Assembly: GCA_948566455.1 (NCBI GenBank)
Contig: CAOYQO010000006.1
Coordinates: 62,001-126,000, forward strand
DNA: 64,000 bases
Direction of reading: 5' to 3'
From: an uncultured Phocaeicola sp.
GTDB taxonomy: Bacteria > Bacteroidota > Bacteroidia > Bacteroidales > Bacteroidaceae
In this document: positions 1 through 8,497 of the stretch, one piece after another
How positions within the stretch are numbered: position 1 is the first letter of the stretch
How the letters are laid out: every line of letters begins with the position of its first letter
The notes under the pieces: generated by a model
What the model was told of the DNA's origin: nothing
Databases searched by the model: none
The model's input: the letters and a program-made list of their open reading frames with translations, nothing else
Position numbers and translations under genes: made by a program

Positions 1-1573
1 GGATATGGGTGGTGTGGCGGTAGAGGCTTTCGGCCAGGGACAGCACGGCATGGAAATCGTCGGGAGTGATGATGAGGTTCCATAAGCTGACGATGTGATC
101 CTTCAGATTGTCCGGAGCGGTGTTCGGGTCGGGCGATACATTGGGTGAATCGGCTATCTCTTCGTGCTCCAATGCGCGGAGCATGGCCACCACTTCCATG
201 ATGCGGCAGATATTGATGGCCAGACGCGCCACGCTGCTCGACATTTCGTCACCGTTGGTCAGTCCGGAACGTACGAATAGACTGGAGAATAAACGGTTGA
301 ATTCCTCTTTCTGCCCGTCGGTGAGGCGCAGGGTGAAAAGTCCGTTCATGACGATGGCCTTCTGCTTTTCTTTCCATTCCATGCCCAGTGCAGTGAATAT
401 CTCTTCGAGATTGTTGTCGTTGCGGTCGAACTGGTTCTGCCAGTAGTGTATGGCGGGCATGTAGTAGAATACTTGCCGGGAAAAGAGTCCGTTTTCGGCA
501 CTGGGTATCAGGGGCTTCACTTGTGCTGGGGTGCCGGAAAGAAGTACGGCGAGATAGCTCTTTTTCACTTCGCGGTATTCCCGGTCGGTGCGGCGGTTGT
601 AGGAAAGGCCGTCGTGGTCGAAGGCCTTGCGCATGGTGTCGCTCCAGTGGCCGTACTCCGATCCTATGGCGGTGGAGATGGTGTCGGCCTCATTTTCGCA
701 TATCAGGCCGGTGCCGTCAGAATCCATCAGGTTCTGCAGGATACCCGTTCCGGTGTTGTTGCCGGAGATGAGGAACATCTTGTTGGGCGGGATTACGGGA
801 GGCTCGGTCTTTGCACGTTCTTTGCCCAGTGTCTCGTACTTTGCTTTTTCGCGGCGATAAGATGCCATATTTTCGGCCACCTGTTTGCGGATTTCATCGT
901 GGAGGGGTTCTACCAGCAGGCGTACCAGCGAGAGCACGCCTTTGCCTGATGCGGGCAGTGCTGTGATGAAAGTCTGTAGACAGGGCGAGATCATTTTTCC
1001 TCCGTAGGCACATCGCACGTGCCGTCCCATGCTGGCACCCAGTACGGTGACAGTTCCCAGTAGCAGTACGTCGCATTGGGCACGGGAGGTGCCGTAGCTA
1101 ACGATGCGTTCCAAGGGATAAGGCCAATGAGTGTGCTCGTCGAAAGTGGGCAGGGGAGAGAGAGGGCTGCTGTCCAGTAGGTTTTCTTCCTCATGTGCGG
1201 ATACATCTTCTTCACGTGTGCGTGTGTGTGAGGCAGAAGAGGAGTGCGAACCTTGTGTACCAAGTGTACCCCATCCGTGCGGAATTTCGGATTGGACTTT
1301 TATGCCGCAAACTTCGGCCAGATGGAAGGCGGTACCTATGTGTACGTTGTTGTGTCCGTTTTTCAGTGCATTGCTGAATAGTTTGTCGGCTGCTCGTGGA
1401 TCGTACTTTGGTGAGAAACTGCACAAGGTCAGGAAATCTTGGCGGCCCGCTTCGCCACAGTCGGTGGTGATGGCAAATGCCAGTTGTATATACTCTTGAT
1501 AAGTGGGAGCGATGTCGGCTCCTGCATTTCTGACTGCTTCGGTCAGGCGGTGCAATGCAGATAATTGTTCCAT
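1..1573 (-). CDS. DUF3987-type VirE-like protein, cut by left edge
   Basis: The frame opens with ATG at 1573 (MEQLSALHRL) and runs to the left edge with no stop, so the C-terminus is missing. About 524 residues are visible. A Walker-A-like segment (ALPASGKGV) near residue 200 fits the P-loop of DUF3987 proteins, which usually follow a BT4734/VirE-N protein in Bacteroides, as here. The first 100 residues resemble the small PriCT/BT4734-associated region. Function is unproven; the family is linked to primase-helicase-like proteins of mobile or plasmid origin. It is probably cotranscribed with the upstream gene ending at 1635. Confidence 0.85.
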   Translation of the reverse strand, partial: MEQLSALHRLTEAVRNAGADIAPTYQEYIQLAFAITTDCGEAGRQDFLTLCSFSPKYDPRAADKLFSNALKNGHNNVHIGTAFHLAEVCGIKVQSEIPHGWGTLGTQGSHSSSASHTRTREEDVSAHEEENLLDSSPLSPLPTFDEHTHWPYPLERIVSYGTSRAQCDVLLLGTVTVLGASMGRHVRCAYGGKMISPCLQTFITALPASGKGVLSLVRLLVEPLHDEIRKQVAENMASYRREKAKYETLGKERAKTEPPVIPPNKMFLISGNNTGTGILQNLMDSDGTGLICENEADTISTAIGSEYGHWSDTMRKAFDHDGLSYNRRTDREYREVKKSYLAVLLSGTPAQVKPLIPSAENGLFSRQVFYYMPAIHYWQNQFDRNDNNLEEIFTALGMEWKEKQKAIVMNGLFTLRLTDGQKEEFNRLFSSLFVRSGLTNGDEMSSSVARLAINICRIMEVVAMLRALEHEEIADSPNVSPDPNTAPDNLKDHIVSLWNLIITPDDFHAVLSLAESLYRHTTHI

Positions 1574-1634
1574 TGGCTTTAAGTATTTTGAATTATAATT
1601 TGGGATGTTGATTCGTGATTTTAATTTTCGATGT

Positions 1635-2255
1635 TTATTTTTTAGTTCTCAAAAGTGCCCCTTCGTCATGGCAGAGGAAGCAGGAGCGTACGAGGTCTTT
1701 TCCCGATGTATCCACTCCTTTTCCGGGTTGGCGGTGGTTGCTGTCGTACATGCAGTGTACATAGTTCATGGCCCAGCGGATTCCATCTGTGGCGTTTTGT
1801 TCCGAGGCATGAGGAATGAAGGCTTTCACGCCCAGTCCACTGGGACTGATGAATGCCAGTGCGGGACACAGATAAGGGTCATCGAATAATTCTTGTCGTA
1901 GGATTTCGGCTTCTTCGGTGGATTCGAGATGATCGATGTCTACTACTACCAGTCCGGACAGCTCTTCCAGGCAGTCGCTTCGGCGACGGGTGAAGATTCC
2001 GCAAGGGGTCACGTAGGGCAGTGTTTGCTGCTTCAGGAGACGGCTGGTGTCTTCGTCACCTTGCAGCGCGGCGTTTCGCACTTCAAGAGTCAATGCAGTG
2101 AGTTTCTCGTTGGAGGTTATCAGTTTATATATTTCTTCCAGATTTATTGTCCGTAGCGGAGTAAGTGTGGCGCTCTTTACAGTTCTTCCGGTTGTTTTGT
2201 CCTTAATCGGCGAGATAGGGGGCATGAATAGTGACATTTTGAAAACATTTTCCAT
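1635..2255 (-). CDS. BT4734/BF3469-type VirE N-terminal domain protein
   Basis: 206 residues. It matches the BT4734-like N-terminal domain, a primase-like fold often found alone or fused to DUF3987. The acidic strand VVDIDHL near residue 100 and the segment PSGLGVKAF are typical. A second in-frame ATG (MSLFMPP) lies seven codons in, so the start could be 2237. It lies just upstream of the DUF3987 gene and the two probably work together. Such pairs occur next to Bacteroides capsule loci. No capsule role is known. Confidence 0.85.
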   Translation of the reverse strand: MENVFKMSLFMPPISPIKDKTTGRTVKSATLTPLRTINLEEIYKLITSNEKLTALTLEVRNAALQGDEDTSRLLKQQTLPYVTPCGIFTRRRSDCLEELSGLVVVDIDHLESTEEAEILRQELFDDPYLCPALAFISPSGLGVKAFIPHASEQNATDGIRWAMNYVHCMYDSNHRQPGKGVDTSGKDLVRSCFLCHDEGALLRTKK

Positions 2256-2449
2256 TGCATTTCATTTTTTTAATTATTTCATTTTTAATTCTTTAGTAGG
2301 TGTTTGTGTCGGGCAAAAAAAAGAAGATGTCACTTTTGGATAAAGCGGCATCTTCTCATCTGCAGGGCTTAATCTTTGCCAAAGCGGGGGCAAAATTAAG
2401 TCCTTTTACAACATGTTGTTCAACACTAATTCATACTTGTTTTTTGTTG

Positions 2450-2813
2450 TTATTTTCTCTTTCTATTTCTCGGATTTGTATACTTGGACTCTTTAAGTAA
2501 TTCAATCAAATCTTGCCTTATTGTGTTGGCTGATATTCGTTTACCGTTCTTTTGCTGAAACTTTTCTCTTCTGTATAAAAAACGTGCAAGCGTTGCCAAT
2601 CCGTTTTCTGGAGACGCGTCCAGACAATTTATCATGTAGAGCTCTAAAAATGCTTTTTCTATAATGTCCCGACGGTCGATTATTCTTGTAATCGTAGCCC
2701 CGGGTTTGGGCCCTCTTTTTGCCTTAATACCTTGTTTTATTGGTTTCTTACTATTATTCTTGTTCTTTTTTGCAGTTTTTTTTTGCTGCTGTATTTACTT
2801 TATTCTTTTCCAT
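2450..2813 (-). pseudogene. small basic protein gene split at an A9 run
   Basis: On the minus strand an ATG at 2813 opens MEKNKVNTAAKK but stops after 19 codons (stop 2754-2756). A second frame, open from just upstream, runs to a stop at 2450 and encodes KRGPKPGATITRIIDRRD and then the stretch beginning MINCLDASPEN. The two frames meet exactly at a run of nine A (T9 at 2776-2784 on the plus strand). Eight A would join them into one basic protein of about 120 residues. It could be a frameshift mutation, phase variation by slippage, transcriptional slippage, or an assembly error. An internal start at 2635 would give only 61 residues. A weak -7-like element (TACCTTCG) reads toward it at 2869-2876. 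The product is not recognised. Confidence 0.5.
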
Positions 2814-2994
2814 ATTTCAGATGTTTTTTAATGTTAGAATTAGTGATGGAAAAATATGTTGTAAGTTGCGAAGGTAAGTGTAAAAAGAAGAGTGGACAAG
2901 AATATCGGGATTAATGTTACTTTGAAACTTTTCTCTATGTAGCTTAATAGGTTGGTATATAGGAGGATAGGTTCTTGTTTTTTGAGTGCTCAAA

Positions 2995-3205
2995 AATCGT
3001 TCGTTTAATGGTGCAAAGATAAAAGGTATTTTTGGAATGTGCAAGATGTTTAATAAAAATAATCTCGCAAACACTTTCCTCTTTATGTAAACATCTAATA
3101 TACAAACTGTTATTCTCAAAATAAATGTCATTAATATCTATTCGGATTATTATCCTGACAGCTACTATTCTTTCGTAAATATTTACACATATTAAACGAA
3201 CGATT
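2995..3205. promoter_or_regulatory. invertible promoter segment of the capsule locus, OFF orientation
   Basis: Perfect 15-bp inverted repeats lie at 2995-3009 (AATCGTTCGTTTAAT) and 3191-3205 (its reverse complement), with 181 bp between them. Size and position, just upstream of upxY, match the invertible capsule promoters of Bacteroides fragilis, whose repeats carry a similar AACGTTCG/CGAACG core and are flipped by a serine invertase encoded elsewhere. The only strong -7 element inside reads away from upxY. No invertase gene is present nearby. Inversion itself is inferred. Confidence 0.78.
3014..3021 (-). promoter_or_regulatory. -7 element inside invertible segment, pointing away from upxY
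   Basis: The minus strand reads TATCTTTG, a full match to the Bacteroides -7 consensus TAnnTTTG. A TTG about 20 bp upstream could serve as the -33 element. It lies just inside the left repeat and directs transcription leftward toward the split small gene at 2813. After inversion it would sit just inside the right repeat and drive upxY. Confidence 0.6.
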
Positions 3206-3435
3206 AAAAAACGATTTTTCTCTCTAATCTATTCGTTTATAGCTTTTTATATATAAAAAGTTCCATATAATTGTTTCATAGACTTTTTTTCCGTGACGGT
3301 AGAAAGTTTTGGAATAAAATGAATGCAAGTTAAGCTACTTAAAATAATCGCATTACATAATTTGACCGGTAGGTATTTCACTACTCCGGTGTCCCTAAAA
3401 AATATCCTGACGCGAACTAACTTCGCGAAAATTTC
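3206..3435 (+). promoter_or_regulatory. untranslated leader of upxY
   Basis: This stretch separates the right inverted repeat from the upxY start and would be the 5' leader in the ON phase. It holds an 18-bp perfect palindrome at 3243-3260 (CTTTTTATATATAAAAAG) and a short hairpin, CGCGAA/TTCGCG, at 3411-3427, only eight bases before the start codon. In B. fragilis, UpxY proteins act on such leaders to prevent early termination, so these folds are candidate targets. No factor-independent terminator with a good U-tract is evident. Confidence 0.4.
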
Positions 3436-4008
3436 ATGAACGAAAGTACTGACTCTCAACTTTCTACTCCTAACTCTCAATTACTCCACTGGTTTGCTGT
3501 TCGTGTTTCCTACAGTCGTGAATTGGCTTTGAAAGCTATTTTGGACGAGGAAAACATAGAGAGTTTTATCCCTATGCGTTACGGAATAGTAATGAAAGGT
3601 GGTAAGCGTGTACGTAAGTTGGTTCCTGCCATTCATAATCTTGTCTTTATTCATTCTACTCGTAAGCGTATAGACGCTTTGAAGGATGAACTTGAGGGAA
3701 AAATGCCTATACGTTTCATTATGAATCGTGAATATTGTCGTCCGGTCGTTATTCCTGATGCGCAGATGCATAGCTTTATTCTCGTGGCGGGTAGTTACGA
3801 CGAAGCAGTTCTTTATATTGAGTCAACTGAATTGAACTTGGTGAAAGGTCAGAAAGTTCGTATCACAGATGGTGTCTTCAAAGGTGTTATTGGCGAGTTT
3901 GTTCGTATCAGGCATGATCGCCGTGTGGTCGTTAATATTGAAGGTGTCATGGCTATTGCTACTACTTTTATACCCCCTTCGCTTGTTGAACCGGTAGTTG
4001 TTGATTGA
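3436..4008 (+). CDS. upxY: UpxY-family NusG-like transcription antiterminator
   Basis: 190 residues. The N-terminal NusG-like domain starts at about residue 18 (HWFAVRVSYSRE), and a C-terminal KOW-type domain near 135-185 contains VKGQKVRITDGVFKGVIG. This is the locus-specific UpxY regulator that travels with RNA polymerase and lets it pass the 5' leader of its own capsule operon. It is the first gene after the invertible promoter and is followed by upxZ, the canonical order. Residues 6-16 are encoded by a heptanucleotide-periodic tract (3452-3486), so the extreme N-terminus may be a recent addition. Family assignment is firm; which polysaccharide it controls follows from position. Confidence 0.95.
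   Translation: MNESTDSQLSTPNSQLLHWFAVRVSYSRELALKAILDEENIESFIPMRYGIVMKGGKRVRKLVPAIHNLVFIHSTRKRIDALKDELEGKMPIRFIMNREYCRPVVIPDAQMHSFILVAGSYDEAVLYIESTELNLVKGQKVRITDGVFKGVIGEFVRIRHDRRVVVNIEGVMAIATTFIPPSLVEPVVVD
3452..3486 (+). repeat. five degenerate heptanucleotide units inside upxY
   Basis: The units read actctca, actttct, actccta, actctca and attactc. Similar 7-bp periodicity appears in several other places in this window, mostly between genes. Here it codes for the Ser/Gln/Leu-rich start of UpxY before the NusG fold. Confidence 0.6.
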
Positions 4009-4102
4009 TATTATCATTGATAGTAGCTATTGGTTAATAATACTATTATCATCTTGAATTCGTCAAAGGAAATTCTCTTTTTGGAATAAAACAATTTATA
4101 AT

Positions 4103-4576
4103 ATGGATTCTAATTCTTCATCATTATTTTCTTTAGCCCATCATCTTCTAACCTATGGGCTAGATGGAAGTCCCATCTATGCGGACCAATTTACACGTTT
4201 GAACCGTGATGTCTACGAACGAGCTATTGAACTTTATAATACTCGTGGAACTACGGTTGAGGAGGAGGCTGAACTCTGTCTTGGCTTGTTGGTGGCTTTT
4301 GCTGCTACTATTTATGATAATGGTAGTAAGCAGGAATGTATTCAGAGTGTGTTGGATCGTAGCTGGGAGGTGCTTCCAAAACTTCCTCCTTCGTTGTTAA
4401 AGGTTAGGCTATTGACGTATTGTTATGGTGAATTTTATGATGAGAGTTTAGCGAAGGAGGCTCATGAAATTATTAATACTTGGAATAAGGGAGAGCTGAC
4501 TTTGGAACAGACGAAGATTGTGGAGGAGTTGAAGGATTTTGAGGAGAATCAGTATCCGTTTGAGGAGATAAAATAA
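4103..4576 (+). CDS. upxZ: UpxZ-family capsule regulator
   Basis: 157 residues, largely helical and acidic, with no enzymatic motif. Length and position directly after upxY identify the UpxZ family. In B. fragilis, UpxZ proteins inhibit the UpxY antiterminators of other capsule loci, so that one capsule dominates per cell. The segment SLFSLAHHLLTYG near the N-terminus is typical. It is followed by 560 bp without a gene before the biosynthetic operon proper. Confidence 0.92.
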   Translation: MDSNSSSLFSLAHHLLTYGLDGSPIYADQFTRLNRDVYERAIELYNTRGTTVEEEAELCLGLLVAFAATIYDNGSKQECIQSVLDRSWEVLPKLPPSLLKVRLLTYCYGEFYDESLAKEAHEIINTWNKGELTLEQTKIVEELKDFEENQYPFEEIK

Positions 4577-5135
4577 AATTTATTCATTAAAATATTCAAC
4601 ACATCTGATGAGTAATTGTTGGAAAGTGCATATATAGGAAGGTATTTTTATTGTATGACTTTGAGATTATCTTAGAATTGATTATAAACTACAGACTGAA
4701 TGATGGAGTCTGCAGGAAATGTCTACAAACTATGTTGGGGGTATTTTCTAGAGAGAGTATTTGTAAGTACTATAGGTGGTATTAAGATAATCTCCAAGCC
4801 CTTTCAAGTTATTGTCTATAAGGATATGTGAAAGACATGACTCTTTAGAGTCTTGCATTAATGGTTTTGCGATATGGATATGAGAATATCGGATTTTTGG
4901 TAGAGATAATCGCTTTATGCTATAGCATAATTAGTATGGTGAGTAGTCGGTTTGGACTGTTTTGGCAAATTTTATTGGAATTATTAACGGTTGCAGAGAA
5001 TTTCTGAGTCTGAAATTACGGAATATGGACTTAATGGTATGACAATGACAAAAAATAATAGTAATTTTTTGTGAGGTGTTCTTATAGAAGGAATATATAC
5101 ATTATGAGTAATAACAATTTGTAATTGTTTGAAGA
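4577..5135. other. 559-bp gene-free stretch between upxZ and capF
   Basis: AT-rich with no credible coding frame. It contains a 14-bp perfect palindrome at 4916-4929 (TATGCTATAGCATA) and a 12-bp inverted repeat at 4663-4674 and 4783-4794 (GAGATTATCTTA and its complement) 108 bp apart. Related AGATAATC text recurs at 4903. No standard -7 element with good spacing was found. It may be a structured leader or the scar of rearrangement at the junction between the regulators and variable genes. Confidence 0.4.
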
Positions 5136-6302
5136 ATGAATATACTTATAACAGGCGCTAAAGGTTTTATTGGAAAGAATCTTTGTGCGCAGTTAAGCAA
5201 TATCGCTACTAATAAAGCTCGTTGGTATAAAGTGGATTCCACTATTACTATAATGGAGTATGATATTGATTCAAAACCTGAGCTACTTGAAGTATACTGT
5301 CAAAAGGCAGATTTTGTATTTAATCTAGCAGGAGTTAATAGACCGAAAGATGTTAGTGAGTTTATGAGAGGAAATTATGGTTTCGCTTCCACACTCCTTG
5401 ATACGTTAAAAAAATATGGGAATAAATGTCCTGTTATGATTTCGTCGTCAAGTCAGGCTGCATTAGACAATCCATACGGGCAGTCTAAAAAAGCCGGAGA
5501 AGATTTGATGTTTCAATATGCAAAAGAAACAGGTGCCAAAGTATTGATATATCGTTTCCCTAATCTTTTTGGTAAATGGTGTAGACCTAATTATAATTCT
5601 GTTATAGCAACATTTTGCAATAATATTGCCAATGATTTGCCTATTCAGGTAAATGATCCCAATGTAATGTTAAATCTTGTCTATATAGATGACTTAGTAG
5701 ATGAATTAATAAATGCGTTGACTGGTGATGAATATAGGGAAGGTAAATTTTGTTATGTAGCTAATGTACATAGAGTGCGGTTGGGGGATATTGTGGATTT
5801 ATTGAATTATTTCAAAAAAGGGAGAACTTCTCTTCAGGTACCTTATGTGAGTGATTCTTTTAAGAAAGCTCTCTATTCAACATTTGTGTCTTATCTGCCG
5901 GAATCTAAGATATCTTTTGCTTTGAATATGAATGTAGATACAAGGGGGAGTTTTACAGAGTTTATAAAAACGGAAAATCATGGACAAATATCTATTAATA
6001 TTTCGAAACCTGGTATAACTAAGGGACAACACTGGCATAACAATAGTGTTGAACGCTTTTTAGTGGTAAGTGGCTGTGGTCTTATTCAGTTGAGAAAAGT
6101 GGGTGTAGATGAAAATGGTAATAGATATCCGGTGATTGAATATAATGTGGATGGAAGTAACTTAAGAGTAGTAGAAATGCTTCCGGGATACACCCATAAC
6201 TTGATTAATCTTTCTGAAACAGAAGACATGGTTACTATTATTTGGAGCAATGATTGCTTTGATCCCAGTCGTCCTGATACATATTATGAACCTGTAGAAT
6301 AA
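5136..6302 (+). CDS. capF: CapF/FnlB-type UDP-2-acetamido-2,6-dideoxy-hexulose reductase with cupin domain
   Basis: 388 residues. An extended SDR domain has the NAD(P) motif GAKGFIG at residue 7 and YGQSK as the Tyr-Lys pair. A C-terminal cupin follows from about residue 265 (GQHWHNNSVERFLVVSG). This architecture is that of Staphylococcus aureus CapF, the second enzyme of UDP-L-FucNAc synthesis, which reduces the 4-keto intermediate made by CapE. In most loci capE, capF and capG are adjacent; here capF lies about 19 kb upstream of capE (25668) and capG (26919), with the pseudaminic acid genes between. It starts the variable operon, 7 bp before the pseB homologue. Confidence 0.9.
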   Translation: MNILITGAKGFIGKNLCAQLSNIATNKARWYKVDSTITIMEYDIDSKPELLEVYCQKADFVFNLAGVNRPKDVSEFMRGNYGFASTLLDTLKKYGNKCPVMISSSSQAALDNPYGQSKKAGEDLMFQYAKETGAKVLIYRFPNLFGKWCRPNYNSVIATFCNNIANDLPIQVNDPNVMLNLVYIDDLVDELINALTGDEYREGKFCYVANVHRVRLGDIVDLLNYFKKGRTSLQVPYVSDSFKKALYSTFVSYLPESKISFALNMNVDTRGSFTEFIKTENHGQISINISKPGITKGQHWHNNSVERFLVVSGCGLIQLRKVGVDENGNRYPVIEYNVDGSNLRVVEMLPGYTHNLINLSETEDMVTIIWSNDCFDPSRPDTYYEPVE

Positions 6303-6308
6303 AAAAAT

Positions 6309-7337
6309 ATGCTAAATGGTAAATCTATCCTTATAACTGGTGGAACGGGTTCTTTTGGGAAAAAGTTTGTAGAAACAGTTTTTAGAGATTATCCCGGAAT
6401 AAAAAAAATTATTGTTTATTCGCGAGGAGAATCAGCTCAATATGTTATGCAGAGGCAATATCCTCATAAACAGTATCCTCAATTGCGCTTTTTTATAGGA
6501 GATATAAGAGATAAAGAGCGATTATTGAGAGCATGTAGTGAGGTTGATATTTTAATTCATGCAGCATCTATATCACAACCTGATACTGCAGAATACAATC
6601 CGGAAGAGTGCGTGAAAACTAATGTTATAGGAGCTCAGAATGTTATAGATGTAGCTCTTATTTGTAATATAAAAAATATTATTTCACTATCATCAGATAA
6701 GGCATGTGCACCAATTAATTTATATGGAGCATCCCAGTTATTATCCGATAAACTTTTTGTTGCAGCCAATAATATAAAGGGAAGAAAAGATATTAAATTT
6801 TCTGTTGTTCGTTATGGTAATGTAATAGGGGCAAGAGGTTCTGTTATTCCATATTTTATTGAACGTAGGGATATGGGTGCAAAGGAACTTCCTATTACAG
6901 ACAAACGGATGACTCGTTTTAATGTTACACAACAGACAGCTGTAGATATGGTGATATGTGCTATACAAAATCACTTAGGAGGAGAGATTTTTATTCCGAA
7001 ATGTCCGTCATATCGCATTACTGATGTGGCTATGGCAATAGCTCCTAATCTTGCACAAAGTGAAGTTGGTATTCGTCCTAGCGAAAAGTTACACGAACAA
7101 ATGATATCGAAAGATGATGCGATAAATACGATTGATTTAGGTAGTTCATATGCAATTCTTCCTGCTATAGCGTTTACTGATAACCGCAACAAGGAAACCT
7201 ATCTTACTCATTATAATGCAAAATCGGTTCCTGAAGATTTTGCTTATGGTTCAGACACAAATACGGAGTGGGAGACTGTTGATTCATTGAGGGATAAAAT
7301 ACGTAGATATGTAAATTCAAATTTTAAAGTAAAATAA
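6309..7337 (+). CDS. pseB: PseB-like UDP-GlcNAc 4,6-dehydratase (5-inverting), atypical active site
   Basis: 342 residues. Overall similarity is to PseB/FlaA1, which opens pseudaminic acid synthesis by turning UDP-GlcNAc into UDP-2-acetamido-2,6-dideoxy-L-arabino-hexos-4-ulose. The nucleotide motif GGTGSFG is near residue 11, and SSDKA and the Tyr of LYGAS are kept. The SDR lysine is not: the YxxxK position reads YGASQ (codon CAG). The LKHVP-type substrate loop of PseB is also replaced by SISQPD. It may therefore be inactive, use another substrate, or act in a complex. CapE in this locus makes the same first intermediate. Spacing to pseC is 2 bp. Confidence 0.8.
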   Translation: MLNGKSILITGGTGSFGKKFVETVFRDYPGIKKIIVYSRGESAQYVMQRQYPHKQYPQLRFFIGDIRDKERLLRACSEVDILIHAASISQPDTAEYNPEECVKTNVIGAQNVIDVALICNIKNIISLSSDKACAPINLYGASQLLSDKLFVAANNIKGRKDIKFSVVRYGNVIGARGSVIPYFIERRDMGAKELPITDKRMTRFNVTQQTAVDMVICAIQNHLGGEIFIPKCPSYRITDVAMAIAPNLAQSEVGIRPSEKLHEQMISKDDAINTIDLGSSYAILPAIAFTDNRNKETYLTHYNAKSVPEDFAYGSDTNTEWETVDSLRDKIRRYVNSNFKVK

Positions 7338-7339
7338 TT

Positions 7340-8497
7340 ATGATAGACCATACTCTTTCTTATGGTCGCCAGTATATTACTGACGAAGATATTCAGGCTG
7401 TGGTAGAGGCTCTTAAATCTGATTATCTCACTCAGGGGCCAAAGATTAATAAATTTGAGAAAGCATTTGCTGAATTTTGTGACAGCAAATATGCTTGTGT
7501 GGTAAGTAATGGTACTGCAGCTTTGCATTTGTGTGCTATGGCTTTGGGGATTACCCCCGGCGATAAAATAATTACTACTCCAAATACTTTTGTTGCTAGT
7601 GCCAATGGTTTTCGTTATCAAGGAGCAGAGATTGTTTTCTGCGATATTCATCCTCAGACTTTCTTGATTGATTTAGATAGATTAGAAACTATTTTGAAAG
7701 CTTCTCCTAAAGGAACATATAAAGCTGTAGTTCCTGTAGACTTTGCTGGATATCCTATTGATGGTGAAAGGATGAGACAACTTGCAGTCGAGTATAATTT
7801 TGCTATTGTAGAGGATGCTTGTCATGCTCCAGGTGCTACTTTCACTGATAGTAAAGGAATAGTAAACCGAGTGGGTAATAGTTTATACGCCGATCTTACA
7901 GTTTTTTCTTTCCATCCTGTAAAACATATTGCTACAGGTGAGGGTGGAGCTGTAACAACTAACAATAGGGAGCTTTATGAAAAGTTGTGTCTTTATAGAA
8001 CTCATGGTATTACTCGTGATCCTGAAAAACTGATAAAGCATGATGGAGGGTGGTATTACGAAATGCAAGAACTTGGTTACAACTATCGTTTTACTGAATT
8101 TCAAGCAGCATTGGGGATCTCTCAATTAAGTAGAATGGATTGGAGTATTTCTCGCCGTGGGGAGATTGCAAAGAAATATGATAAAGCTTTTGAAGGAACC
8201 GTTATTAAAACTCCTTTTAGAGCAGATAATATTCTTCATGCATTTCACTTATATATTATTCAGGTTGATAATAGAAAAGCCTTGTATGACTTTTTGCGTG
8301 AGAATAACATCTTTGCCCAAGTTCTTTATGCGCCGGCACACTTGATGCCATATTATAAACAATTTGGATGGAAAGAAGGAGATTGTCCTGTTGCTGAGGA
8401 ATACTACACTAAGTGTTTGGCATTACCGATGTTTCCTTCACTTACTAATGAAGAACAGGATTGGGTAATTGAAAAGGTTTTAGAATTTGTAAGGTGA
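7340..8497 (+). CDS. pseC: UDP-4-amino-4,6-dideoxy-N-acetyl-L-altrosamine transaminase
   Basis: 385 residues, the normal length for PseC. It is a PLP-dependent DegT/DnrJ/EryC1-family aminotransferase. The PLP lysine lies in SFHPVKHIATGEGG near residue 195, and EDACHAPGA is the cofactor-binding Asp motif. It installs the C4 amino group on the 4-keto-6-deoxy sugar nucleotide in the second Pse step, using glutamate. The stop codon overlaps the start of pseF (TGATG). All catalytic motifs are intact, unlike the preceding PseB homologue. Confidence 0.93.
   Translation: MIDHTLSYGRQYITDEDIQAVVEALKSDYLTQGPKINKFEKAFAEFCDSKYACVVSNGTAALHLCAMALGITPGDKIITTPNTFVASANGFRYQGAEIVFCDIHPQTFLIDLDRLETILKASPKGTYKAVVPVDFAGYPIDGERMRQLAVEYNFAIVEDACHAPGATFTDSKGIVNRVGNSLYADLTVFSFHPVKHIATGEGGAVTTNNRELYEKLCLYRTHGITRDPEKLIKHDGGWYYEMQELGYNYRFTEFQAALGISQLSRMDWSISRRGEIAKKYDKAFEGTVIKTPFRADNILHAFHLYIIQVDNRKALYDFLRENNIFAQVLYAPAHLMPYYKQFGWKEGDCPVAEEYYTKCLALPMFPSLTNEEQDWVIEKVLEFVR

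Noticed and set aside
446..949. 167-codon plus-strand frame near the left edge
   Set aside because: Antisense to the DUF3987-type gene, which reads continuously on the other strand.
2732..2914. 60-codon plus-strand hydrophobic frame
   Set aside because: Antisense to the split small gene and driven by its T-rich tract; no plausible ribosome binding site or family.
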